DNA of 64,000 nucleotides, taken from assembly GCF_001458195.1 (NCBI RefSeq), contig NZ_CYPU01000049.1, positions 116,451-180,450 on the forward strand, given 5' to 3'. The position numbers and the translations under genes are program-made. The stretch's first letter is position 1. Each line of letters begins with the position of its first letter. The notes beneath the pieces are model-generated. The model saw nothing but the letters and a program-made list of their open reading frames with translations, made no database searches and was not told where the DNA came from. This document shows positions 19,350 through 26,565 of the stretch, one piece after another. The stretch is from Ruegeria atlantica (GTDB lineage Bacteria > Pseudomonadota > Alphaproteobacteria > Rhodobacterales > Rhodobacteraceae).

Positions 19350-19576
19350 TAATGGCGGGCCACACAGTCCTCGACAACGCGGCACGAATGAAAAAACCAA
19401 CCGTCTCTTGTGTCAGGAATTTCCAAAAGGCATGGATTTGTTGGTACTTAGTCAGGAAAAGCTGGGTGTCGTCGCGCGACGATTCAACGAGCGACCGCAG
19501 AATACGCAGGGATAAGAAGCACCACCAGAACGAATTATGTGTTTGTTGCGTCGATTTAATGAAACCACCGCCCTAA
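19350..19576 (+). pseudogene. IS30-family transposase remnant (C-terminal end)
   Basis: Translation gives SPRQRGTNEKTNRLL, then EFPKGMDLLVLSQEKLGVVARRFNERP, closely following the conserved C-terminal block of IS30 transposases, including the region of the catalytic Glu (QRGTNE). The frame stops after NTQG; in a shifted frame the text goes on with EAPPERI-like residues. Everything upstream is missing. It is a dead fragment marking past IS activity in the cargo region. Confidence 0.65.
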
Positions 19577-19689
19577 GCATTCAATCGTACGGTCCATCGT
19601 TCAAGCTCACTTTAGGTTCGGCCAGTTAACTTCGACCAGGGTCGGACCGGATGGTTCAACAGTTGCCGCAGTTGCGTATTCAGACAGCG

Positions 19690-20307
19690 TCAGTTGATGC
19701 CAATCCCAATGTCAAATGTAACAGGTTGCGTACCAGCGTTTACGACTTCAACCACATGCTCGCCAGACTGCCATAGCTGGCCTTGATACGGTGTATCAGA
19801 AGAAATCAAATCTAACAGAAGAGAGCCGTCTGGATTGAAAATCTTGTAATCCAGTGCACCTCCGTGCGATCCAACATCTACGTTAAGAAACTGACCATCG
19901 TTTGCGCCGAGGATGTAGCGCACCGAAGCACCCGGTTGAAGCGTGGCGCTCATGGCGGTTCCGCTCTCACCTGCATTGAACTTTACGACCTGATCCCCAG
20001 AAACTGTTGGCGCAGATGCGCCGTCCATAGCTCCAGCGCCATCATCCGCCATATCGGTACTTTCACCTACACGCCGCAGATCAGCAACTTCGGGTCCAGA
20101 CCAAACGATGCACTCGTATTCAACACCACTTCCATCGCGAAGCCGGACCATAATTGCGGCTTCGCTGAATTCTTGGTCGAGCACTTCACCCCCTACGTTT
20201 CCGAAGCGGGATACCAACTCGTCAATACAAGCGTTTGCCTCGTCAGAAATATCTGAAAACGCAGGCGCGGGAAAAATAGCAAGTGCCCATAAGTACTTCT
20301 TTAGCAT
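19690..20307 (-). CDS. Exported protein with FSEA domain and PliG-like C-terminal domain
   Basis: A 205-aa protein with a signal peptide (MLKKYLWALAIFPAPAFS). Start chosen at 20307, where AGGA lies 8 bases upstream; the longer frame begins with TTG. Residues about 25-85 (ACIDELVSRFG...EFSEAAIMVRLRDG...YECIVW) match the neighbouring lipoprotein. The C-terminal half (GASVRYILGANDGQFLNVDV...YKIFNPDGS...GQLWQSGEHVVEVVNAG) resembles periplasmic inhibitors of g-type lysozyme (PliG-like) or related beta-sandwich domains. A periplasmic role against lysozyme is inference. It is encoded with the small lipoprotein on the same strand. Confidence 0.7.
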   Translation of the reverse strand: MLKKYLWALAIFPAPAFSDISDEANACIDELVSRFGNVGGEVLDQEFSEAAIMVRLRDGSGVEYECIVWSGPEVADLRRVGESTDMADDGAGAMDGASAPTVSGDQVVKFNAGESGTAMSATLQPGASVRYILGANDGQFLNVDVGSHGGALDYKIFNPDGSLLLDLISSDTPYQGQLWQSGEHVVEVVNAGTQPVTFDIGIGIN

Positions 20308-20468
20308 CACATATATCCTACTGGTCAATAAAGGCGCTGTGACAGCGCATTAATAAGGTTGGGTGCCAAATCAGCGGAGCCAAAATTCATCCGAATTCTT
20401 TAAGAAGCACGTGTTGTTCTTAAACTCCGCGATGCGGAGGGGCACAATTGCTACGAACATACTAAGGC

Positions 20469-20768
20469 TTAAAGCGCCCCTTCATTGCTGAGAGACTCAA
20501 TACCCGCCGTTGTGCCATCGCTGTATGCTATGCAATTCCATGGCGCTTGCTCTGGACCTACGCCAACTCGAACCTGTGTTCCGGCTTCGCTGAACGCAGA
20601 AGAAAGAACAGCGACTTGCGTGTTGTTGGTAGCGGCAGCCACGTCGCGCAAGCAGGCTTGTTGTGCCGGTGTAACTTCGGTGGAAACGCTTGTACCGCCG
20701 GTATCATCGCACGCAGAAAGTGCGAGAACACTTGCTCCGAACAAAGTAAACACGCCGAATTTAGTCAT
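20469..20768 (-). CDS. Small lipoprotein sharing a domain with its neighbour
   Basis: A 99-aa lipoprotein: the signal sequence MTKFGVFTLFGASVLALSAC contains a lipobox (LSAC). AAGGAAG is spaced 6 bases before the ATG. The mature part (ACLRDVAAATNN...SSAFSEAGTQVRVGV...WNCIAYSDG) aligns by eye with the N-terminal domain of the adjacent exported protein, so the pair arose by duplication or domain sharing. Function unknown. Confidence 0.7.
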   Translation of the reverse strand: MTKFGVFTLFGASVLALSACDDTGGTSVSTEVTPAQQACLRDVAAATNNTQVAVLSSAFSEAGTQVRVGVGPEQAPWNCIAYSDGTTAGIESLSNEGAL

Positions 20769-21007
20769 ATAAATCTTCCTTCTTTAGCTCTGCAAATCTC
20801 AGGATATAGGTAGGCGAAGTTGAAATATCTTATTCGAACATGTCAATGAATACATTGCGAAAGCGTTGGGCATGTATCGATCACGCCGGTCGGTCTACTT
20901 ACGAGTGACAGCTTTGTCCGCATCCCTGCGATCGCCATGTTTTTTGCCACTGCCTGTTCTGTGTGAAAGCAGCCGTTGAAACTGGGACCAAATCATAAAC
21001 CCAGAGC

Positions 21008-21488
21008 CTAGGGTCAGGACGCATTGATTTTCGCGGCGCGGCGTGATTCACGGCTCCAAAAACGGAGCGATGACCAGAGCGACCTTTATAGGCTTACCGA
21101 CGAGCAGATGGCCAAGATCGCCCCTTTTATCCCGAAGCCGCACGGCAAGCCTCGGGTCGATGATAGGCGCGTCTTGAGTGGGATTATTTTCATCAATCGT
21201 AAAGAGTTGCGCTGGCGAGATGCCCCCAAAGAATACGGACCACACAAGACGCTCTACAGCCGGTGAAAGCGTTGGAGCGAGAAAGGCATCTTCGAATGGA
21301 TTATGGCAGGCCTGGCCGCCGAGCACGGTGAAGAGAGGACAGTCATGATTGACGCCACTTACCTGAAGGCCCATCGCACGGCGTCTAGTTTGGGCGTGAA
21401 AAGGGGGGCGTGGCCGCCTGATTGGTAGAACCAAGGGCGGCATGAATACCAAACTGCATGCCATCTGTGACAGCAAAGGGCGCGGATA
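21008..21488 (+). pseudogene. IS5-family transposase remnant (truncated, frameshifted)
   Basis: From 21078 the translation SDLYRLTDEQMAKIAPFIPK then RRVLSGIIFINRKELRWRDAP is typical of IS5-type transposases. TGA at 21264-21266 replaces a Trp codon in YSRWKRW. The DDE-type block VMIDATYLKAHRTASSLGVK follows, and a frameshift in a G-run near 21402 is needed to continue with RLIGRTKGGMNTKLHAICD. Homology ends near 21488, so the C-terminal third is gone. CCTAGGGTCAGGACGCATTG at 21008 looks like the left terminal repeat. Confidence 0.75.
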
Positions 21489-21730
21489 CTTAGTTGAACC
21501 TAGGGTGTATTTTGCTCAGAAGGCGTTCCAAGACATTAACCCTTTGTTTGTTGGTAACCCCGACGAAGATCAATACGGCGCAATGCTAAGGGTCGAAAAA
21601 CGAAAACTACATCGTTGGGAATGGCTTCGTTCCATTTGCAGAGCTGGAGTATAATCGAGTGAACAACGGAATTGACGCCTTTAGCTACAACAAAACACTG
21701 TTCAACGTCGGCTTCACAAATGCTTTGTGA
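21489..21730 (+). pseudogene. C-terminal remnant of an outer-membrane barrel protein (SLAM/DUF560-like?)
   Basis: The frame reading FVGNPDEDQYGAMLRVEK shifts by one base within an A-run near 21597 to continue NENYIVGNGFVPFAELEYNR and then DAFSYNKTLFNVGFTNAL before TGA at 21728. The alternating pattern and the end resemble the last strands of surface lipoprotein assembly modifier (DUF560) barrels. The N-terminal part was lost at the junction with the IS5 remnant. The family assignment is weak. Confidence 0.4.
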
Positions 21731-22544
21731 TGCGGCTTCAATCCCAAGGTACAACCTCGACGCTCGCTCTCTTGATGCCGGATGCGCCATCGCGGTACAG
21801 CCCGATGACCAATCTTGTCTCAACTAGCCCAATTATCGATACTGTCGGCTCAAGCGTTCCGTGGCCGTCCGGCTCGGTCGTAACGGTCAGCTACACTCCC
21901 TGCAGTGGTGTGCTACACGTGACAGAGCGAAACAAAAGGTAACAAGCCATGGACGCACCTATCATCCAACTTGTCTTCATGTTCGTCTTGCTGATTGTCT
22001 TGATCTGGCTTTACATCCTGCCGATCACGATGGCGGGACGCCGCAAAGTACATCGCTCGATTCCATTTATGCCAAACCACCAGCAGCGGATGTGTCGGTC
22101 AGCAAAAACAATCTCGCGATGGCTGGCTGTATCGAAACGGCAATGCGTTCGGCATACTCCGAAGGTGGTGCAGGCATCCCGCAATCATTACGCCCGACCA
22201 CAGCAGTTGTACCCGGAGCCGGGTATGTTGAAGTTCGCACATCGTCGTCATCCGCTTATACCGGTACATGGTACGGACACGTGATCAGGCTGATCGAAAA
22301 GTCCCCGAACAGCACGCAGGCGCAGCTATATCTGGGCAACAACAGTGCAGATAGTACTTACGCCACACGGGCATTCAACGCCTGTATCTAGCTACCTAGT
22401 ATCTCGTAAAATCCTTTGATCCGCACGGCTTTTTAGCTGTGCGCGGCTGCCTTACGCCACGTCAATCTGAATTAGTATTGAATTAGAATGAATTAGTTCG
22501 CAATTAGCTTGTCAGACTTAAAATGCAATAAAAGGAATAGGCCA
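21731..22544. other. Degraded stretch with remnant frames
   Basis: About 800 bp without an intact gene. A frame from 21949 encodes MDAPIIQLVFMFVLLIVLIW then LYILPITMAGRRK, a membrane segment like the start of superinfection-immunity (Imm_superinfect) proteins, but it soon loses sense. A second frame ending at 22391 (AGYVEVRTSSSSAYTGTWYG) may be the end of another gene. AT-rich DNA at 22470-22520 precedes the next operon. Confidence 0.35.
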
Positions 22545-23150
22545 ATGTCAGACAGAACTATTACTCGTGCACTGCGTGACGCAGCCGTAAAAGCCGCCGA
22601 AGCTGCCGGTTATACCGTATCGCGTCAGACCGGCGTCGGTCGCGGCCCCAACCAGCGTCTGGTGCTGGAAGAGGACGGTAAGACAAAAACCGCAGCCCTG
22701 CGGACAAGCCGTGATTTCTGGGTGGCCTTTCCGCCTGATGGTAACGGTGGATGGAAGACACTGGATGATGTGGACACCGTCCTGCTGGCCATCAATGACG
22801 ATTACGACAACCCAACAAAGGCGACGACATGGTTGCTGGATGCGGACAAGGTGCGCGACTGCTTCAATGAACGTGCTGCCGTTATGACCGAACGCGGTCA
22901 GACGTTGCGCGCCGGAATGGGTGTCTGGGTCTCGGCATATCCATTGGCGTCCGATGACCATCACGTTGCGGGCAGCGGCATGGTGAAGGGTGTTCTGCCT
23001 CTTGCTGTCGACGTACCGCTGGAGCCGGGCGCATCAGCAGAATTGGCACAGGCGGACGTATCGACACCGATTGACGATGCAATTGCCATGCTGGCCGAAG
23101 AACTCGGCATTGATGCGGACCGCATCAGCATAAGTATCCGGGGCGTGTGA
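22545..23150 (+). CDS. Hypothetical island protein
   Basis: A 201-aa soluble protein starting MSDRTITRALRDAAVKAAEA. AAAAGGA lies 8 bases before the ATG, which decides this start over one 36 bases upstream. Nothing in it matches a family I know; it has an N-terminal basic helix and an acidic C-terminus (DDAIAMLAEELGIDADRI). It begins a run of three tightly overlapping genes (TGATG junctions) that ends at the tRNA boundary, so it belongs to the element backbone. Confidence 0.65.
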   Translation: MSDRTITRALRDAAVKAAEAAGYTVSRQTGVGRGPNQRLVLEEDGKTKTAALRTSRDFWVAFPPDGNGGWKTLDDVDTVLLAINDDYDNPTKATTWLLDADKVRDCFNERAAVMTERGQTLRAGMGVWVSAYPLASDDHHVAGSGMVKGVLPLAVDVPLEPGASAELAQADVSTPIDDAIAMLAEELGIDADRISISIRGV

Positions 23151-23494
23151 TGAAACGACCAACGCCGATGAAGTTCACCCGCAAGCCGTTTGCATGGACC
23201 GCAAACGTGGAGGGCATCGGCACCGTGCCGGTATTCCACAAGCGTCACAATGCAGCATTCAACTATCAGCACGATGCCAAGGCCTCACCGCAGTTCGACG
23301 CACAGATGGACGCGCTGGAAGCAACAAAGCGGATGATCCTGCAGATCGACGCATCCGACGATGATCTGAAGTGCCTCGGCTACGTGGGCGGAACCAGCAG
23401 CACCCGCAACGTGGCGACCGTATATGTCGTGGACAATATCCAGATTGACCGGGTCGCACGGACGGTATCGTTTGGGATTGTCGGAGCTGAGTGA
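23150..23494 (+). CDS. Hypothetical island protein
   Basis: A 114-aa protein starting MKRPTPMKFTRKPFAWTANV. Its ATG overlaps the previous stop as TGATG, and its own stop overlaps the next ATG the same way, so all three genes are translationally coupled. No family recognised. The composition is that of a small soluble alpha/beta protein. Confidence 0.6.
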   Translation: MKRPTPMKFTRKPFAWTANVEGIGTVPVFHKRHNAAFNYQHDAKASPQFDAQMDALEATKRMILQIDASDDDLKCLGYVGGTSSTRNVATVYVVDNIQIDRVARTVSFGIVGAE

Positions 23495-23780
23495 TGACCA
23501 CCATCTTCACCCGCCGCATAGGCCGCAACCGCGCCTCTGGATAGAGGGTAAGCACCTGCAAGCTGCCGGACTGGCGCACGGCACCCGCTGTGCTCTCGTG
23601 CAGACCGATACGGGCCTTATGCTACGCGCGGACCCCTACGGCCTGAGAAGGGTCGCAGGCAAGCCCGAGCGGCCCATCATCGACATCACCGGCACGTCGC
23701 TTGGTGCGGTCGGTCGTGCCGAGACCGTGACATGTGAATATGAGGCGGGTGGTGGTCTGCTTACCGTGACGACCCAATAA
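23494..23780 (+). pseudogene. Frameshifted small island gene (SymE-like fold?)
   Basis: ATG at 23494 opens MTTIFTRRIGRNRASG and stops at TAG. In the next frame the sequence continues as PRLWIEGKHLQAAGLAHGTR, then CALVQTDTGLMLRADP, to a stop at 23780. The joined product would be about 95 aa. The WIEGK..L..AGL..GTR pattern recalls small SymE/AbrB-like phage proteins. It is a single frameshift, either real decay, recoding, or a sequencing error. Confidence 0.5.
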
Positions 23781-23855
23781 GGGCACAATGCAGGGCACGC
23801 TATGCCCTGACCGGCCCGTAACGGCCTGATAACAAACAACAACACATGAGATGGG

Positions 23856-23869
23856 TGGTAGCGGAGGAG
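23856..23869. repeat. Right attachment repeat of the island (attR), inside the tRNA-Met 3' end
   Basis: TGGTAGCGGAGGAG, identical to 9644-9657. It covers the CCA end, the discriminator base and ten further 3'-terminal positions of the tRNA-Met gene. Confidence 0.85.
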
Positions 23870-23932
23870 GGACTTGAACCCCCGACACGCGGATTATGAT
23901 TCCGCTGCTCTAACCAACTGAGCTACTCCGCC
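23856..23932 (-). tRNA. tRNA-Met (anticodon CAT), elongator type
   Basis: The reverse strand folds into a cloverleaf of 77 bases including an encoded CCA. Acceptor GGCGGAG pairs with CTCCGCT (one G-T pair), the D arm is GCTC/GAGC, the anticodon stem GCGGA/TCCGC encloses ATCATAA, and the T stem GGGGG/CCCTC encloses TTCAAGT. The G1-U72 pair and D arm fit the elongator rather than the initiator; tRNA-Ile2 with a modified CAT is a lesser alternative. It is the insertion target of the island and remains intact. Confidence 0.95.
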
Positions 23933-24013
23933 ATGAGTGAGAGGCGATTTAAGCGAGGGGCCGGAAAGGGTCAAGGGGGAAACACCGCCTTACAGAGATT
24001 ATTTTTGCCCCGA

Positions 24014-24988
24014 TCAATCTGCTTTGGTTGCCCGTTGTGCAGCGACCCCAGCAGTATCAGCAATTCTACGAATGAAGGCCGCGCAGGCGTCGGGTGCGGT
24101 GATCGGGATCATATGGCCCAACCCTTCGATCTTTTCGTCGCTCAGCCCGAACCGGGTCATGGGGGCACCGTTGGCGGTGGGTGAAAGTATGGTGTCTTGT
24201 GCGCCGTACAGAATGCCGCCGGGTACGGACAAGTCGGTATAGCGATCTACCTGGGCTCCGATACTTTCATCCACCCCTACAACATCCTGCGACGCGGTAA
24301 CGAAGGCCGAAGGGCGCAACCCCAGCGCACCGCCGGCGCGGTCCAGAAAGTCATCTGGCGCGGGTTCCGGATAGAAAACGGCTCCCAATGTATGCGGGGC
24401 GGTCTTAGCCGATATGGGGACAGCGATCGTGTTGCCGATAAAGTTGCGCAACCACTCGGTACGTATTTCCAGCGGTTTGAAAACTTGCGGCGTGTTCGAC
24501 AGCTTTTGCGTCAACGGGGCGAGCAAAGCGAGCGCTTTGGTTTTCTCCGGGTGTTCCAACGCCATGGCCAGCGATACGGCCCCGCCCAATGAGTGCCCGA
24601 CCAGAACGGCGTTGGAAATGCCTTTGGTGTCCAGAAACTCTTGAATCATGCGGGCCTGTTCGGGCAGGCGCCCAAGATCGGCGCTATCGCGGGTTGAGTA
24701 TCCGCAGCCAGGGCGGTCGACTGCGATGACGTGATAGTCATCCGCCAACAGGTCCATCAGAGAATACGTAAAATGCTGCAGCTGCCCCGCAAGCCCGTGG
24801 ATCATGATGACTGTCTGCTTAGTGGGGTCGCCCTTTTCCACGTAATGAATGCTGCCGCCGCGCACCGGGACAATCTGTCCAGGTTGCGGGACGCGCTTCA
24901 ATCCCTGCCGGGTCAGTCGCCGGGTCCACAGGTTCATGCCGACAAAGAAGCCGCCGACCAAAAGGGCGATAACTAGAATTGTGGTCAT
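24014..24988 (-). CDS. Membrane-anchored alpha/beta hydrolase
   Basis: A 324-aa hydrolase with an N-terminal membrane segment (TTILVIALLVGGFFVGMNLW). The alpha/beta fold has the oxyanion block MIHGLAG, the nucleophile elbow GHSLGG with the catalytic Ser, an acid near GAQDTILSP and the His in GLGHMIPI. Start placed at 24988, where GGAG lies 9 bases upstream; a longer frame runs back into the neighbouring gene. Only 4 bases separate it from the stop of the monooxygenase, so the two form an operon, suggesting hydrolysis of an ester made by Baeyer-Villiger oxidation. Confidence 0.85.
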   Translation of the reverse strand: MTTILVIALLVGGFFVGMNLWTRRLTRQGLKRVPQPGQIVPVRGGSIHYVEKGDPTKQTVIMIHGLAGQLQHFTYSLMDLLADDYHVIAVDRPGCGYSTRDSADLGRLPEQARMIQEFLDTKGISNAVLVGHSLGGAVSLAMALEHPEKTKALALLAPLTQKLSNTPQVFKPLEIRTEWLRNFIGNTIAVPISAKTAPHTLGAVFYPEPAPDDFLDRAGGALGLRPSAFVTASQDVVGVDESIGAQVDRYTDLSVPGGILYGAQDTILSPTANGAPMTRFGLSDEKIEGLGHMIPITAPDACAAFIRRIADTAGVAAQRATKAD

Positions 24989-24992
24989 CTCA

Positions 24993-26462
24993 TCACTCTC
25001 CGCCTGAGGAAGGGGCAGGTTGGTATTGTTCCAACCCGGATTGCGCCATGCGCTTTTCATACTCTGAAACGGTCCCGGGCCAAAGCGTCGTGTTCCGGCC
25101 CTGTGCATCCTGATACCACGAGGCGCAGCCACCCACCTGCCATACGCTGCCTTCGTGCCGTTCGCGCATCTCCTGCTCGAAGGCTTCCTGGTAGTCCGGG
25201 CGCGGAGTTATCATCTGCAACCCGTCGAGGTTCATCTGGTCCAGCACCCGGCCGATGTGGCGAACCTGTGCTTCGATCATCAACACAACCGAGTTGTGAC
25301 CGAGGCCGGTATGTGGCCCGAGTAAAATGAAGAAATTGGGGAAACCTGCGATGGCAGTACCCAGATGCGCTTTCATTCCGTCCGACCATGCCTGGCGCAA
25401 TGTCAGCCCATCGGATCCAGATATGTCGAGACGCTCAACAACATCTGTGACATGAAACCCGGTGCCCCAGATCAGGACGTCGGCCGGTGTACGGCTTCCG
25501 TCAGATGAAATGATCTGATCGCCCTCAATTGATGCCACACCGTGCGGGAGCACCGTCACGTTTTCACGCGCCAGCGCCGGGTACCAATCGTTTGAGCTGA
25601 GGATGCGTTTGCAGCCGATACGATAGTCCGGCGTCAGCTGTTTGCGCAGACCCGGGTCTGCGATCGCGCTTTCCAACGATTTGCGCCACATCTTCATGGC
25701 AAAATTTACCATCCGTTTTTCGCCGCGGAACACGCGGTGGCGATACTCGAAGACCATGTAAATCAGTTTCCGGCGTGCCCAAGGTAACACCGGGATGCTG
25801 CGGTAAAGGCGGCGTAACCAGGGCGCGATTGGGCCATCCGGGCGGGGCAGGACATAGGGCGCGCTGCGTTGAAAGATTGTGACGTGTGCAGCAGTTTTCG
25901 CAATTTCTGGAACAAACTGGACAGCGGATGCGCCGGTTCCGACAACTGCGACGCATTTTTCCTCAAGCGGCGTGTCGTGATCCCACTCGGCAGAGTGAAA
26001 GCAAGGCCCGGGAAAACTGTCCGCACCGGGTAAATCGGGGATGCTGGGCAGATGCAGTGCGCCTATGGCCGAGACCAGAAACAGCGCCGACCAACGCTGC
26101 CCACTTTCGGTTTCCACCTGCCAGCGCATGCCGTCCCAGCGGGCAGATTTCAGCTGCTGACCGAAATGGCATAGCTCGTAAATCCCCTCATCAAGGCAGA
26201 CCTTTTTCAGATAGGCCTGAATTTCAGCGCCGCCCGCATAGGCCCGACTCCAGTCCGGGTTCAGATGCGTTGCCATGGAATAGAGGTGCGATGGGATATC
26301 ACACGCGACACCGGGATAGGTGTTCTCACGCCACGTCCCGCCAATCTCATTCGCTTTTTCAAGGATCGCAATATTCTTGATGCCGCGTTTTCGGGCCTCA
26401 ATCGCCATCGTCAGGCCGGAAAATCCAGCGCCGACGATCAGCATATCGGTTTGATGTTCCAT
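24993..26462 (-). CDS. Flavin-containing Baeyer-Villiger-type monooxygenase
   Basis: A 489-aa FAD/NADPH monooxygenase. The FAD motif is LIVGAGFSGLTMAIEA near residue 8, the NADP motif VVGTGASAVQFV near 173, and between them SFPGPCFHSAEWDHD near 150, a variant of the type I Baeyer-Villiger fingerprint FxGxxxHxxxW. It would insert oxygen into a ketone to give an ester or lactone. It sits directly upstream of an alpha/beta hydrolase on the same strand, matching an oxidise-then-hydrolyse pair. The natural substrate is not evident. Confidence 0.87.
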   Translation of the reverse strand: MEHQTDMLIVGAGFSGLTMAIEARKRGIKNIAILEKANEIGGTWRENTYPGVACDIPSHLYSMATHLNPDWSRAYAGGAEIQAYLKKVCLDEGIYELCHFGQQLKSARWDGMRWQVETESGQRWSALFLVSAIGALHLPSIPDLPGADSFPGPCFHSAEWDHDTPLEEKCVAVVGTGASAVQFVPEIAKTAAHVTIFQRSAPYVLPRPDGPIAPWLRRLYRSIPVLPWARRKLIYMVFEYRHRVFRGEKRMVNFAMKMWRKSLESAIADPGLRKQLTPDYRIGCKRILSSNDWYPALARENVTVLPHGVASIEGDQIISSDGSRTPADVLIWGTGFHVTDVVERLDISGSDGLTLRQAWSDGMKAHLGTAIAGFPNFFILLGPHTGLGHNSVVLMIEAQVRHIGRVLDQMNLDGLQMITPRPDYQEAFEQEMRERHEGSVWQVGGCASWYQDAQGRNTTLWPGTVSEYEKRMAQSGLEQYQPAPSSGGE

Positions 26463-26565
26463 GCGCCCGTCCCTCCCAAAACGACCGATATGGTTGGGTC
26501 AGACTATAGGCGCTGGAATGCGTGAGAACAGCCTCTCGTAGGGTCAGGCGCCGTTCACGGTTTAT

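Larger units (their letters stand above)
9644..23869. mobile_element. 14.2-kb integrated island at tRNA-Met (satellite-like element)
   Basis: Bounded by a 14-bp direct repeat of the tRNA-Met 3' end. Contents in order: P4-type integrase, two small ORFs, PrimPol/PriCT/DUF3987 replication protein, inverted repeat, decayed small genes, an autotransporter and exported proteins with IS remnants, then small overlapping genes up to the tRNA. No virion, relaxase or mating-pair genes are seen. The integrase is at the end away from the tRNA. The central 15.5-21.7 kb differs in style from both ends and may be a later insertion. The number of broken genes suggests it is no longer fully functional. Confidence 0.8.

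Noticed and set aside
20425..20439. CTCCGC-GAT-GCGGAG hairpin as a terminator
   Set aside because: Only 6 bp with no T-run on either strand; not strong enough to list.
21499..21506. CCTAGGGT as a second IS5 end
   Set aside because: It is in direct, not inverted, orientation relative to the left end at 21008, and lies within the barrel-like fragment.
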